Shown: positions 1 to 10,565, counted from the first letter of the stretch. The stretch is DNA of 50,146 nt from Fidelibacterota bacterium (GCA_028140795.1 JAOIOW010000002.1:85001-135146), one strand, 5' to 3'. The notes: generated by a model from the sequence alone, not told the origin. Made by a program: numbers and translations.

Positions 1-1232
<1,232 letters not shown>

Positions 1233-1337
1233 ATATTTTAAGTTTGTTTGGTGCTAATGCACCAAGTTGTCTAACTGCAGGATTAAAAGACAAAGGTTCT
1301 ACATAGTAAATTTTCAAATAACTAAAATAAAAATGTC

Positions 1338-1394
1338 TTGCGTTTTTTCGACGCAAAAGCCTGGTAAATTATAATGGTTTTTAAGAATTACCAA
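1338..1394 (-). promoter_or_regulatory. Candidate rRNA promoter and leader hairpin
   Basis: On the minus strand there is a perfect -10 hexamer TATAAT (1368-1373) with TTGGTA (1389-1394) 15 bases upstream as a possible -35. The leader then carries a 6-bp stem TTGCGT/ACGCAA (1338-1343 with 1351-1356) before the 16S 5' end. The spacing is two bases short of the usual 17, so the -35 assignment is uncertain. The cold-shock gene promoter in this window uses the same TTGGTA hexamer. Confidence 0.45.
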
Positions 1395-1430
1395 CTAAAA
1401 AAATAAAAAAAGAATTTTTTAATTTTTTAG
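1395..1430 (-). terminator. AT-only hairpin at end of the nucleoside transporter gene
   Basis: An imperfect inverted repeat of almost pure A and T spans the stop codon of the upstream transporter gene: a CTAAAAAA-type arm at 1415-1430 and its complement at 1395-1410. It lies directly before the candidate rRNA promoter, so it could end the tig-transporter transcript before the rRNA operon begins. A GC-free stem is weak, so this is only a candidate. Confidence 0.35.
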
Positions 1431-2647
1431 AGTAAAAGTCCGGCAATTGTGGCGGTTAACCATGAGGCGATTGCTCCTCCAAACATTGCCTTAGTTACGA
1501 GCTTTGCTAGGTCTTTTTTTCTTTCTGGAGCCATAGCACCAATTCCACCTAATTGTATTCCAATTGATGCAAAATTAGAAAAACCACAAAGAGCATATGT
1601 CGAAATAATTGCACTTCTCTCTGAAATCATTCCATCTCTAATCAAATTTTGAAGATCTCCATATGCAACAAGTTCTGTTAACACAATCTTTTTACCCATT
1701 AACATTCCTACAAGTTGAGCCTCATTCCATGGAACACCCATAGTCCAAGCTAATGGTCTAAAAATAATTCCGAAGATCTCTTCCATTGATGTTCCACCAA
1801 AAGAGAGAAAATAATTTACCATTGCAACAAAAGAAATAAATGCAATTAACATTGCAGCAATATTAGCTGCTAATTTCAATCCATCCGTTGCTCCATTACT
1901 TAAAGCTTCCATCGCATTAATATTCGTTTGTTCAATTTTGACATTTACATCGCCCATGGTTTGAGATTTATCAGTCTCAGGATAAATTATTTTTGCAACA
2001 ACTAAAGCAGCGGGAGCAGACATAACAGAAGCTGCAAGTAAATGACCAGCAATTCCTTGAATATCCGTTAACCATGAAACATATATTGCTAAAACTCCTC
2101 CGGAAACCGTAGCAAATCCTCCAGTCATAACTGCCATCAATTCTGACTTAGTCATTTTGCTAACAAATGGTCTTACCATTAATGGAGATTCAGTCTGTCC
2201 TAAAAAAATATTACCAGCTACGCTTAAAGTTTCTGATCCACTAGTACCTAGAGTTAGTTGCATTCTTCTGGCTATGAATTTGATAATCGTCTGAAGAATC
2301 CCAAAATGGTAAAGTACTGCAACTAAACTAGAAAAAAATATAATAGTTGGTAAAGTAGAGAATGCGAAATTAATTAAACCTGGATGAAACCCAACTCCAT
2401 CAATATATGACTTAAACAGAAAATCTGAACCTGAAGAGGAAAAACCTATCAATATATTAATTGATTGATCTAAAAAGGAAAAAATTGGGGCTCCGAAAGG
2501 AGTTTTTAAAATAAATAATGCAAAAATTAGTTGAAATATCAGCCCGTACAATACTGTTTTTAAATTAATGGCTGATCTGTTTTCAGATAGAAGTAATGCT
2601 ATTGAAAGTAGAGTAAATAAACCTAGAATACCTAGAAGACTACCCAT
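1427..2647 (-). CDS. Concentrative nucleoside transporter (CNT/NupC family)
   Basis: A 406-residue inner-membrane protein of the CNT family, which takes up nucleosides by cation symport. Signs are the family core GQTESPL (residues 150-156) followed by a TKSELMAVMTGG-type stretch, the second core motif KIVLTELVAY (320-329) and the C-terminal YALCGFSNFASIG segment (351-363). The layout matches the N-terminal, gate and C-terminal CNT domains at the usual bacterial length of about 400. The ATG lies six bases after the trigger factor stop and has no clear ribosome binding site, so it is probably translated from the tig transcript. Substrate preference (pyrimidine or purine nucleosides) cannot be told from the sequence. 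The adjacency to rRNA is probably incidental. Confidence 0.93.
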   Translation of the reverse strand: MGSLLGILGLFTLLSIALLLSENRSAINLKTVLYGLIFQLIFALFILKTPFGAPIFSFLDQSINILIGFSSSGSDFLFKSYIDGVGFHPGLINFAFSTLPTIIFFSSLVAVLYHFGILQTIIKFIARRMQLTLGTSGSETLSVAGNIFLGQTESPLMVRPFVSKMTKSELMAVMTGGFATVSGGVLAIYVSWLTDIQGIAGHLLAASVMSAPAALVVAKIIYPETDKSQTMGDVNVKIEQTNINAMEALSNGATDGLKLAANIAAMLIAFISFVAMVNYFLSFGGTSMEEIFGIIFRPLAWTMGVPWNEAQLVGMLMGKKIVLTELVAYGDLQNLIRDGMISERSAIISTYALCGFSNFASIGIQLGGIGAMAPERKKDLAKLVTKAMFGGAIASWLTATIAGLLL

Positions 2648-2653
2648 AATATA

Positions 2654-3940
2654 TTACAGATTTGGTTGAGCTCCCTGAAGTTCAGAAGTCTTTTGATCTT
2701 TTTCTTTAATTTTTGAATGTTCTTTTAACATATCTATTATTTTTTGATCTAATAAATCATCTGACAATTTATTTTTATTTGATTCTTTTTTGTAGAACCT
2801 CTCAATCTCAGCTTTTTGACTTTCGTTCTTTGCTAATGCATCTTTTATAAAGTCTTCAACTTCATTTGGAGATACTGATAATTCTTTATCAGAAATAATG
2901 GACTTTCTCAACAAAAACCATCTTAAGTTATTCTCTGCAAATTGCTGGTATTGTTCTCTAATTTGCACTTCGTCTGCATTTTGATTATTTTGATTTTGCT
3001 TCACTTCATTTACAATGTTATTTAAATAATTTTCAAGCATAGAAGATGGAAGAACCGGATTAACAAGTTTCACAAATTGATCAATTAATGATGAATGAAA
3101 CATTTCGTCAGATTTTCTTTTGTACTCATTATCAATACTTTCATGAACATTCTTCTTCCATTCATCAACGCTCTTACAATTTGGATCCATTTGTTTAACA
3201 AATTCATCATCTAATTTAGGAGGTACTCTTCTTTGGATGGTTTCAATGGTGAATTCATAATTTTTTTCACCCTCACCCATATCAATCGTGAGCTTAACTT
3301 TATCACCTGCATTCTTTGAAATAAAAGATTCAGCTTTTTCTTCAATTATTGGATCTTGACCAATTGCTATATACTTTTTTTCTTTTTTACCAATAATCGG
3401 TAAACCTGATTCATCAAGCTCTTGCTTATCGACAATTAAAAAATCGCCATTCATAGAACCTTTTTCAATTTGTTCTGCTTTAGCCTGTGAGTTAAGAATA
3501 TTTTCAATAGTTTTGTCTACTTCTTCTTGATTAGAAATGAAATTAATCTTTTCAACAGTAACCATATTCTTTTTAAACTTTGGAAGTTTTAAAGAAGGTT
3601 CAATTTCAAATTCAGATTTAAAAGAGAGATCATTTTCATATGAAAAATCTATATCTTTTAATTGTGCTTGATTAATTGGAGTTAATTCTTCTTTTTGAAG
3701 AGCCATGATGTAATATTTTTCACAAAAATCTTGAACGAAACCCATTTCAACAGAGTTAATGTATTGCGACATTAAAATATTCTCTGGCACTTTGCCTTTT
3801 CGAAAACCAGGTAACTTAATTTCTTTAGCAACTTTCTTTTTAGCTAAATTAAAATCTGCTTTGATATCTTCCCATTTAGCACTAATTGCTAGTTCATAGG
3901 TGAAATCATTAATTTTTTTTGACTTAACTTTAAGATTCAT
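2654..3940 (-). CDS. tig: Trigger factor (ribosome-associated chaperone)
   Basis: A 428-residue cytoplasmic chaperone that binds the ribosome exit tunnel and shields nascent chains. The N-terminal ribosome-binding signature GFRKGKVP is at residues 45-52. A degenerate FKBP-like prolyl isomerase domain follows at roughly 150-235, and then the long helical C-terminal arms, rich in Lys, Glu and Asn. The length is typical of the family. The start codon overlaps the stop of the upstream gene in an ATGA arrangement, so the two are translationally coupled. clpP/clpX, the frequent neighbours of tig, are absent; a nucleoside transporter follows instead. Confidence 0.95.
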   Translation of the reverse strand: MNLKVKSKKINDFTYELAISAKWEDIKADFNLAKKKVAKEIKLPGFRKGKVPENILMSQYINSVEMGFVQDFCEKYYIMALQKEELTPINQAQLKDIDFSYENDLSFKSEFEIEPSLKLPKFKKNMVTVEKINFISNQEEVDKTIENILNSQAKAEQIEKGSMNGDFLIVDKQELDESGLPIIGKKEKKYIAIGQDPIIEEKAESFISKNAGDKVKLTIDMGEGEKNYEFTIETIQRRVPPKLDDEFVKQMDPNCKSVDEWKKNVHESIDNEYKRKSDEMFHSSLIDQFVKLVNPVLPSSMLENYLNNIVNEVKQNQNNQNADEVQIREQYQQFAENNLRWFLLRKSIISDKELSVSPNEVEDFIKDALAKNESQKAEIERFYKKESNKNKLSDDLLDQKIIDMLKEHSKIKEKDQKTSELQGAQPNL

Positions 3941-4368
3941 TGTTTCAACCTATAAGTACAGCCTTCAATTGTTCGCATAAAAGTTTCTAATTGATTGTGT
4001 GTACATATCAAGTCTTCTATAGGCTCATAAGAGTCTGAAGGATAAGAATCTTCATCATATTCTCTTAAAAAATTTGATTCGAATTTTATGATCATATCAT
4101 CAAGAACTTGCTTGTGAAGATTTTTACCTCTTAAAAAATTTAATTGCAGGTTAATTTTTCCATTTGATGATAATCTAAAAAGTGGAAGTAAACCATGATC
4201 AGAGTCACAGCGAAACGTCATCGTTCCAAAATCTTCTCCACTTCCCCAACTTACTTCATCTGAAGTTTTTTCAGAAAAATCTACGAGCTCAATGCAGTGC
4301 ATAGCAACATCGCTTTCACATGATTGATTTAAGTGATCGATAAACGTTTTTTTTGACCATTTTGACAT
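3937..4368 (-). CDS. Hypothetical acidic protein coupled to trigger factor
   Basis: A 143-residue soluble protein that I do not recognise. It has no signal peptide or membrane segment, is acidic (a run near residue 104 is Asp/Glu-rich), and has a central patch reading WGSGEDFGTMTFR then GLLPLFRLSSNGKI that looks like a beta-rich core. Four cysteines are present. It has a strong ribosome binding site (GGGAGG eight bases before ATG), is the first gene of the tig-transporter operon, and its TGA stop overlaps the tig ATG. The coupling says it is expressed, perhaps at a fixed ratio with trigger factor. No function is assigned. Confidence 0.8.
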   Translation of the reverse strand: MSKWSKKTFIDHLNQSCESDVAMHCIELVDFSEKTSDEVSWGSGEDFGTMTFRCDSDHGLLPLFRLSSNGKINLQLNFLRGKNLHKQVLDDMIIKFESNFLREYDEDSYPSDSYEPIEDLICTHNQLETFMRTIEGCTYRLKQ

Positions 4369-4466
4369 ACTTTATACCTCCCAAAACAATTTAAAATAGT
4401 ATGATTTTGACCAAGAATTTACGATTCTAAATAAAGAATTAAAAACTAAATCTTACGTTTTCGAAA

Positions 4467-6818
4467 TTAATTTCTTAAAGGCTTACCTGTTTTAAGGAAG
4501 TGTGCTATTCTTTGCTGAGTTTTTTCTTCTCCAGCTAAAGACATAAAGGCTTCTCTTTCAATATCTAAGACATATTGTTCGTCAACTTTAGACATTAGTC
4601 CTCCTTTATCTCCACCACTTAAAACAAATGCAGATTTAGAAGCTACCAGCTCATCATGATCTGATATTTTACCTTGTGCTTTCATAGCTTTCAAACCAAC
4701 AGAAGCCATTGTTCTCAATGTAATTCCAGGTAAAGATAAATCATCTCTGAATTTTGGAGGTTTGTATCCAGCTTCTGAAAGTTCAAGAACTTTATGTTTA
4801 GCAGTTGCAAGTAAATGCTCTGAATTCATGCATATAGTATCTGATTTTCGTAACCATCCTTTTTTAAGGGCATCTGTTGCACTTCTAGATACAGTGAGCG
4901 GATTTACCAACCCAATAGCCTGTCTACCAATATTCATATTAAAATTTTTGGCATCATTATTTTCTAATAGATTAAGTATGACTCTTAAATGACCACCTGC
5001 ACCAGGTATTAAGCCTTGAATAGCTTCCACTAATCCGGCATATAGTTCACCAGCTGCAACTGTATGAGTAGAACATGCATAAAATTCAAAACCACCGCCC
5101 AATGCCAAATTAAATGGACAGGAAACTACTGGATATTTAGAATGTCTGATTCTTTGAGTGACATCTTGCATCTCTTTGACGCCAGCATCCATTACTTGTA
5201 GATTACCAGAGTCAATAGCCATTTTAAAATCATTAACATTAGCTCCAGCACTCCAATTTTTTCCTTGGTGACCAATAACAAGGCCTTTGTATTTTCCAGA
5301 ATCAAGTAAATCTAAAGCATCCTTCACAACACCAACCATAGATCTATCGATAGGATTAAAAGCTGGAACAAATATAGAATGAAATTCAACATTTAGTACT
5401 CCATCTCCTAAATCATGTATGCTAGCACTCCAATCTCTTTTGAGCATTGTCTTGGAATTCTTGTATAAATTTAAGTTTAGTGTTTTATCGTTATCTTTGT
5501 GAGTCAATACCTTTTTCTTTACAGGACAATAATAAGTAAGTTTTCCATCGATAATTTCGTAAAATGACTTTCTTCCAGAAGCTAACATCTCTTCAACCCA
5601 TGATGGAACTTTTCTATTTTCTTCCTTCATTTTGTTAACAGATTTTTCAACTCCAATAGCGTCCCATGCATCAAAAATTCCTATATCTCTTGCAAATCCC
5701 CATTTCATAGCATTATCAATTTCAATAATACTATCCGCAATTTCGGGAATTAATTCAGCAGAATAAGTAAACATGGGTGCATTAATATCCCACAAAAACT
5801 TTGCTCCAACATCATCCAAATATGTTATTGCAGCAAGTCTTTTCTTTAAATCTTTTATCGGCTTTCCAACTCTAATGGTATCAAAAAATCTTTTTTTAGT
5901 TGGTGAATACTCCATTGTATCAAAATCGAGAGATAAAATTTCTTTACCTTCTTTTTTATACCACCCTGCACCAGATTTTTGACCCAATCTTCCATCCTCA
6001 ACAAGTTTAACTAGGAGCTCTGGTGCTTTAAATTTTTGTCTCTCTTCTTCACTTTCTGTTGTAACTCTTTCAAACATATTATTCATCACATTGAGAGCAG
6101 TGTCTAAACCAACAACATCTTGGGTTCTAAAATATGCACTTTTTGCATTTCCAATTAAAGTGCCAGCTAGAGAGTCAACATCTTCAACAGTCAGACCATA
6201 ATCCATTGCTTTTTGAAAGGTTAATGGCCCACTCGCATTAATTAATCTGTTTCCAATAAAGCCAGGTGTATCTTTTGCATGTACAACGCCTTTACCTAAC
6301 GTAACTTCCCCAAATTCAGAAACTACATTATAAACATCATCAGATGTTTTAGGACCCTTAACCAATTCAAGCAATCTCAAGTATCTTGGAGGATTGAAAA
6401 AATGTGATATCAAAAATCTAGATTGCACCTCATCAGGTAAAACTTCGACTAGATTGGCTAATGGAATTCCAGAAGTATTGGAAGCTAAAATTGCATTTTC
6501 CTTCAGATGAGGTAATAAATTTTTATATACTGTATGCTTGATTTCAATCTTTTCGGCAACAGCTTCAATTATTAAATCACAATCCTTTAATTTTTCTAAA
6601 TCATTGTCGTAGGTACACGGGGTAATTAATGAAGTATTTTTACTTGAAAAAAGTGGTGCAGGTTTTAGCTTTGTTAACCCTTCAATACCTTTTTTAGCAA
6701 GATCATTATTAACATCAAACAATAATGACGGAATGCCAGCATTGGCAATGTGTCCTGCAATCTGTGCTCCCATTACTCCAGCACCTAAAACAGCACATTT
6801 TTTGATTTCAATACTCAT
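4467..6818 (-). CDS. fadN: 3-hydroxyacyl-CoA dehydrogenase / enoyl-CoA hydratase (FadN type)
   Basis: A bifunctional beta-oxidation enzyme of 783 residues: hydration of trans-2-enoyl-CoA and NAD-dependent oxidation of 3-hydroxyacyl-CoA. The dehydrogenase comes first: Rossmann motif GAGVMG (12-17), then catalytic His139 in HFFNPP, and a C-terminal helical domain to about 430. The crotonase-fold hydratase follows (about 460-783) with GKNWSAGAN (519-527), LALGGGFEF carrying Glu578, and Glu598 in LVEAIQG; both glutamates align with the catalytic pair of FadB. This dehydrogenase-first order and the length match Bacillus FadN, not E. coli FadB/FadJ, where the hydratase leads. It is the last gene of the tetR-fadE-fadA-fadN operon, and its ATG follows the fadA stop by one base. 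Confidence 0.95.
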   Translation of the reverse strand: MSIEIKKCAVLGAGVMGAQIAGHIANAGIPSLLFDVNNDLAKKGIEGLTKLKPAPLFSSKNTSLITPCTYDNDLEKLKDCDLIIEAVAEKIEIKHTVYKNLLPHLKENAILASNTSGIPLANLVEVLPDEVQSRFLISHFFNPPRYLRLLELVKGPKTSDDVYNVVSEFGEVTLGKGVVHAKDTPGFIGNRLINASGPLTFQKAMDYGLTVEDVDSLAGTLIGNAKSAYFRTQDVVGLDTALNVMNNMFERVTTESEEERQKFKAPELLVKLVEDGRLGQKSGAGWYKKEGKEILSLDFDTMEYSPTKKRFFDTIRVGKPIKDLKKRLAAITYLDDVGAKFLWDINAPMFTYSAELIPEIADSIIEIDNAMKWGFARDIGIFDAWDAIGVEKSVNKMKEENRKVPSWVEEMLASGRKSFYEIIDGKLTYYCPVKKKVLTHKDNDKTLNLNLYKNSKTMLKRDWSASIHDLGDGVLNVEFHSIFVPAFNPIDRSMVGVVKDALDLLDSGKYKGLVIGHQGKNWSAGANVNDFKMAIDSGNLQVMDAGVKEMQDVTQRIRHSKYPVVSCPFNLALGGGFEFYACSTHTVAAGELYAGLVEAIQGLIPGAGGHLRVILNLLENNDAKNFNMNIGRQAIGLVNPLTVSRSATDALKKGWLRKSDTICMNSEHLLATAKHKVLELSEAGYKPPKFRDDLSLPGITLRTMASVGLKAMKAQGKISDHDELVASKSAFVLSGGDKGGLMSKVDEQYVLDIEREAFMSLAGEEKTQQRIAHFLKTGKPLRN

Positions 6819-6819
6819 T

Positions 6820-7953
6820 CTATCCCCTTTTTATAATTGTAGTAATACCTTGTCCAGTTCCAACGCACATTGTGGCAAGACCTGTATTTTTGTCATTTTG
6901 TTCAAGAACATTTAAAAGTGTAGTAATTATTCTTGTACCAGAAATTCCTAATGGATGTCCAAGTGCAACTGCTCCACCATTAAGATTTACTTTATCTGGA
7001 TTCCAATTTGCTTTTTTTATACAATATAAAGCTTGAGCAGCAAAAGCTTCGTTTAATTCAAGTGCATCAATATCATCAATTGATAAACCAGTTTTTTCTA
7101 GAGCTTTTTTGGTAGCTGGAACTGGTCCAGAACCAAACATCTTCCAATTAACACCAGCAACAGCTCTACCTTCAATGAATGCTCTAATTTTTAAACCATG
7201 TTTATTGGCAAAATTTTCGCTTGTAATTAACATTGCTGATGCTCCAATTGAAAATGGACTGGAAGTAGCAGCAGTAACAGTCCCGTCAGCTCTAAAGGCA
7301 GGATTTAAAGATTTTATTTTTTCTTTATCTGGATTACGTGGACCACTATCTTGATCAATAATAGTTCCGTCTTCTAATGTAATAGGAACTATCTCATTAT
7401 CAAATTTTCCTGCTTCCCTAGCAGCTACAGCTTTTTCATGTGATGAAAATGAAAACTCTTCTTGTTCTTCTCTAGAAATATTTAGCTCATCAGCAAGTAA
7501 TTCTGCACCTTCGCCCATAGATATGTAATAATCTTGTTCTGCCAATTTAACATTAAAGTCTGGGGCAAATCCTCCTTGTGGAATTGTAAACATATCTTCA
7601 ACTCCACCAGCAATACCAACCTCTATATCACCCGCTTCAATTGCTGAGCTAATCATATGCAAAGAAGTCATTGCTGAACCACAATATCTATTTATTACAT
7701 TTGCAGCTGCAGTTTCAGGTATTCCAGCAAGAATAGAAGCTCCTCGCGCAACTAACATTCCAGTTGGACCTTCAGGAAAAGCACATCCAAGCGACACATC
7801 TTCAATTAAATTAACATCTAATTTTTCATTTCTTTCTAAGAGGCCCTTGATCACTTGGCCAGCAATTTCATCTGACCTCATACCAATCATTGGACTACCC
7901 TTTGTGCCAATTGGAGATCTTACTCCGTCAATTATTACAGCCTTATTACTCAT
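6820..7953 (-). CDS. fadA: Acetyl-CoA C-acyltransferase (3-ketoacyl-CoA thiolase)
   Basis: A 377-residue thiolase that cleaves 3-ketoacyl-CoA with CoA to acetyl-CoA and a shortened acyl-CoA. The nucleophile is Cys91 in NRYCGSAM. The C-terminal half has the NEAFA motif, the active-site His in GGAVALGHPLG, and the second catalytic Cys in MCVGTGQG near the end. The start is set by an ideal ribosome binding site (AGGAGG five to six bases upstream). It sits 11 bases after fadE and one base before fadN, so the three enzymes of the cycle are made from one message. Confidence 0.96.
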   Translation of the reverse strand: MSNKAVIIDGVRSPIGTKGSPMIGMRSDEIAGQVIKGLLERNEKLDVNLIEDVSLGCAFPEGPTGMLVARGASILAGIPETAAANVINRYCGSAMTSLHMISSAIEAGDIEVGIAGGVEDMFTIPQGGFAPDFNVKLAEQDYYISMGEGAELLADELNISREEQEEFSFSSHEKAVAAREAGKFDNEIVPITLEDGTIIDQDSGPRNPDKEKIKSLNPAFRADGTVTAATSSPFSIGASAMLITSENFANKHGLKIRAFIEGRAVAGVNWKMFGSGPVPATKKALEKTGLSIDDIDALELNEAFAAQALYCIKKANWNPDKVNLNGGAVALGHPLGISGTRIITTLLNVLEQNDKNTGLATMCVGTGQGITTIIKRG

Positions 7954-7964
7954 GTATCCTCCTA

Positions 7965-9863
7965 TTAAAAGCTTTGTACTGGATAGCCTCCAGCTTCAAC
8001 AACTTTTTCACCAATTATTTTTTTTAATCCAATGGTATCCGTTGATAAACTCAATCTTTTACTCAACTTTGCAAATTTAGATTCTAACTCTTTTGGTATT
8101 TCGCCATCATAAATACTATTTAAAATCTTATTTGCATATTCCATTACTCTAATACCTTGTTCTGCAGTATAAACTTTAGCACAAAGCTCAGGAACAACTT
8201 GATTTTTCTGAACATATAAGTCTTTGTTCTGAATCACTCTCGATAAAGTTGAATCACCGACATAAGCATAAATGAGAATGTTAGCGAGATTTTCAATGAT
8301 TACTTGTTCTGTACCAATATCTTGACCATGCTTACTTAAAGATTCATTTAGACAAATAGCGTAGACAGCTTTTGCAGCTTCGACACACTCTACTTCGGTT
8401 TTTAAATCACCTTCGTAACCACTATCTAATCCATTGTTGCAATATACATCAACTTTTTCTAAGTATTCTTTAAAACCAATCTCACCACTCAATGCTTTGG
8501 TTATCATTGCTCTTCCACAAAGCATTCGATTGATTTCGTTTGTTCCTTCCCAAATTTTATTTATTCTATTATCTCTATAAGCTTGAGCCATAGGATACTC
8601 TTCAATAAAGCCGTAACCACCGTAAATTTGAAAACAATGATCGATTAATTCCTCAGCGGCCTCGCTTCCATAAACCTTGACAATTGAATTCTCAGCAATG
8701 TATTGTTCTGTAGTGTTACCTTGTTTGACATAATATTCAGGATCATTTTTGTCTAACTCATTAATTGCCTCGGTTTGTTTACCGATAACTGAATAACAAG
8801 TACTATCTAATGTATATGTCAAGATAGCTGATGTTGCTAATTTATCTTGAATAGATCCAAAATCTGAAATCGATTGCCCAAAAGCCTTTCTACTCTTAGC
8901 ATATTCTACAGCATGCTGCATTCCAAGAATCATTCCACCAATAGCTGAAGCACCGAGTTTAAAACGACCAATGTTTAATCCACAAAAAGCTGGACCTGCA
9001 CCATCTCCAACATTACCCAGTAAATTTTCTACAGGTACTTTACAATCTGTAAAATATAAAGGTACAGTTGAAGAACCTTCCATTCCCATCTTTTTTTCTT
9101 CTTTTCCGATGTCAAACCCTGGAGTCCCTTTCTCAATAACAATTGAAGAAAATTTTCCATCTATTTTCAATGCAACAATGAAAGTATCTGCCCATGCACC
9201 ATTTGAGATAAAGATTTTTTGCCCATTTACAATATAGTGTTTTCCATCATCTGACAGGACACCGGTAGTCTTTGAGTTTGTAGCGTCTGATCCTGCTTCT
9301 GGTTCAGTCAAACCAAATGCAGCAATTTTTTCACCAGAACAAATTCCTGGAAGCCATTTTTTCTTTTGTTCATCATTACCATACCAAATAATTCCTAATG
9401 AACCAATTGAAGTTTGAACATTCCAAACGGTACAAAATGATGGGCTTCCACAAAATGAAATTCCTTCAGCTAAAATACACATTCCAGTTTTAGTCATTTC
9501 TGATCCTCCATACTTTTCTGGAACATCAATTCCTAAAAACCCTAATTCACCCATTTGCTCAACAAGCTTTCTAATTAATTTTTCATCTTTTTTATTTAAT
9601 TCATTTTGAGATAAAGGCAACAATTCATTAGTTGCAAAATCTTTCATTGCTTCATAAATCATTTTTTCCTCTTCAGAAAATAATTCTTTACAAAAAACTT
9701 TTTCTGACCCGACAACATTTGTTAAAAACTTACCACCAGTTTTTATTTTACTAAAATCCATTAATGTATGGCCATTAACGCCATTACCATTTTTTACAAC
9801 ACCATTCTTTTTTGAATTGCTTTGTGGTTTTTCTTTTTCTACGCTTTCGTGCTTATTAAGCAT
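7965..9863 (-). CDS. fadE: Acyl-CoA dehydrogenase, long-chain type with C-terminal extension
   Basis: A flavin-dependent enzyme performing the first step of beta-oxidation. Of its 632 residues, about 50 at the N terminus are low complexity (Lys/Asn/Gly), followed by the classical acyl-CoA dehydrogenase core: a TEPEAGSDA flavin-site motif, then YGGYGFIEEYP and WEGTNEINR, whose Glu corresponds to the catalytic base position of the very-long-chain and isovaleryl groups. An extra helical domain of about 150 residues follows the core, as in Bacillus FadE and VLCAD/ACAD9. AAGGAG precedes the ATG. The gene overlaps tetR by eight bases. Electron acceptor genes (etfAB, ETF-QO) are not in the window. 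Confidence 0.95.
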   Translation of the reverse strand: MLNKHESVEKEKPQSNSKKNGVVKNGNGVNGHTLMDFSKIKTGGKFLTNVVGSEKVFCKELFSEEEKMIYEAMKDFATNELLPLSQNELNKKDEKLIRKLVEQMGELGFLGIDVPEKYGGSEMTKTGMCILAEGISFCGSPSFCTVWNVQTSIGSLGIIWYGNDEQKKKWLPGICSGEKIAAFGLTEPEAGSDATNSKTTGVLSDDGKHYIVNGQKIFISNGAWADTFIVALKIDGKFSSIVIEKGTPGFDIGKEEKKMGMEGSSTVPLYFTDCKVPVENLLGNVGDGAGPAFCGLNIGRFKLGASAIGGMILGMQHAVEYAKSRKAFGQSISDFGSIQDKLATSAILTYTLDSTCYSVIGKQTEAINELDKNDPEYYVKQGNTTEQYIAENSIVKVYGSEAAEELIDHCFQIYGGYGFIEEYPMAQAYRDNRINKIWEGTNEINRMLCGRAMITKALSGEIGFKEYLEKVDVYCNNGLDSGYEGDLKTEVECVEAAKAVYAICLNESLSKHGQDIGTEQVIIENLANILIYAYVGDSTLSRVIQNKDLYVQKNQVVPELCAKVYTAEQGIRVMEYANKILNSIYDGEIPKELESKFAKLSKRLSLSTDTIGLKKIIGEKVVEAGGYPVQSF

Positions 9864-10473
9864 TTTTTTCTCCTTTTTTCAATGTATACGCATTAAGTAT
9901 GTAACTTGACACTTCATCAATATATTTTTCGGCATCGACATATTTGGAATTAAAAATATTAAACCAGAATATCCCCTCAAAATTAAGTATTAAAGATAGT
10001 GCAGAAGTCTTAGAGTTTTCTGTTCTTAAATTTGAAAACTCCTTATTTTTAATACCCCTTAAAATAATTAATTCTACTAATTTTTGAAAGCGGTTATAGA
10101 CTTTTTGCATACTTTTTTTAAAATCTTCATCATGTCTTGCAATCGCCCACAATGTTGGTAAGCAATTAAAAAAGCTACCATCTATTTTAAGTTGCTTTGC
10201 AAGCAGTTTAAAAAGTTTTTTGATTGCATCTGCGCTCGACTTTTCTTTTGCTGCAGGAGCTAATAATTCCTGGGTTTGAGATTCCCACATATCGATAACA
10301 GCTAAATAAACATCTTTTTTGCTAGAAAAGTAATGATAAATTGCTCCTTTGCTCATCTTTGACTCATCTACAATATCATCCATTGTACTACTGTAATAAC
10401 CTTTTGAAGTCAAAACTTTTACAGCAGCCATTAAAATATTACTTCTTTTATCTGTTTGAGAATTTTTATCCAT
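9856..10473 (-). CDS. TetR-family regulator of the beta-oxidation operon
   Basis: A 205-residue TetR-type repressor. The N-terminal helix-turn-helix is clear (residues about 10-57, with GYYSSTMDDIV and MSKGAIYHYFSSKKD), and the rest is the usual variable helical ligand domain. It is the first gene of the operon with fadE, fadA and fadN, so by context it is a fatty acyl-CoA responsive FadR of the Bacillus kind, an inference from position. A perfect 20-bp palindrome abuts and partly covers its own ATG, which suggests that it controls itself and the whole operon from one site. No Shine-Dalgarno sequence exists because the palindrome occupies that place. Confidence 0.92.
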   Translation of the reverse strand: MDKNSQTDKRSNILMAAVKVLTSKGYYSSTMDDIVDESKMSKGAIYHYFSSKKDVYLAVIDMWESQTQELLAPAAKEKSSADAIKKLFKLLAKQLKIDGSFFNCLPTLWAIARHDEDFKKSMQKVYNRFQKLVELIILRGIKNKEFSNLRTENSKTSALSLILNFEGIFWFNIFNSKYVDAEKYIDEVSSYILNAYTLKKGEKNA

Positions 10474-10492
10474 AAACCGACTAGTCGGTTTA
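10473..10492. promoter_or_regulatory. TetR operator palindrome overlapping the tetR start codon
   Basis: The sequence TAAACCGACTAGTCGGTTTA is a perfect 20-bp palindrome centred on CTAG, typical in size and form for a TetR-family operator. Its edge shares the T of the CAT that encodes the regulator's ATG on the minus strand. No second copy was found in the window by eye. Confidence 0.8.
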
Positions 10493-10493
10493 A

Positions 10494-10523
10494 GATATAA
10501 AAAACATTGATATATATCAACAA
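10494..10523 (-). promoter_or_regulatory. Candidate promoter of the tetR-fad operon
   Basis: On the minus strand TTGTTG (10518-10523) and TATATC (10494-10499) are 18 bases apart. Transcription from here would start inside the operator and give a leader of fewer than 20 bases. A 14-bp palindrome TTGATATATATCAA (10507-10520) overlaps the promoter and may serve it or the divergent rpe gene. Confidence 0.4.
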
Positions 10524-10565
10524 TTCCTTTGCTATTAAAAAAAATTTTTATGTAGCTTCAAGGAC

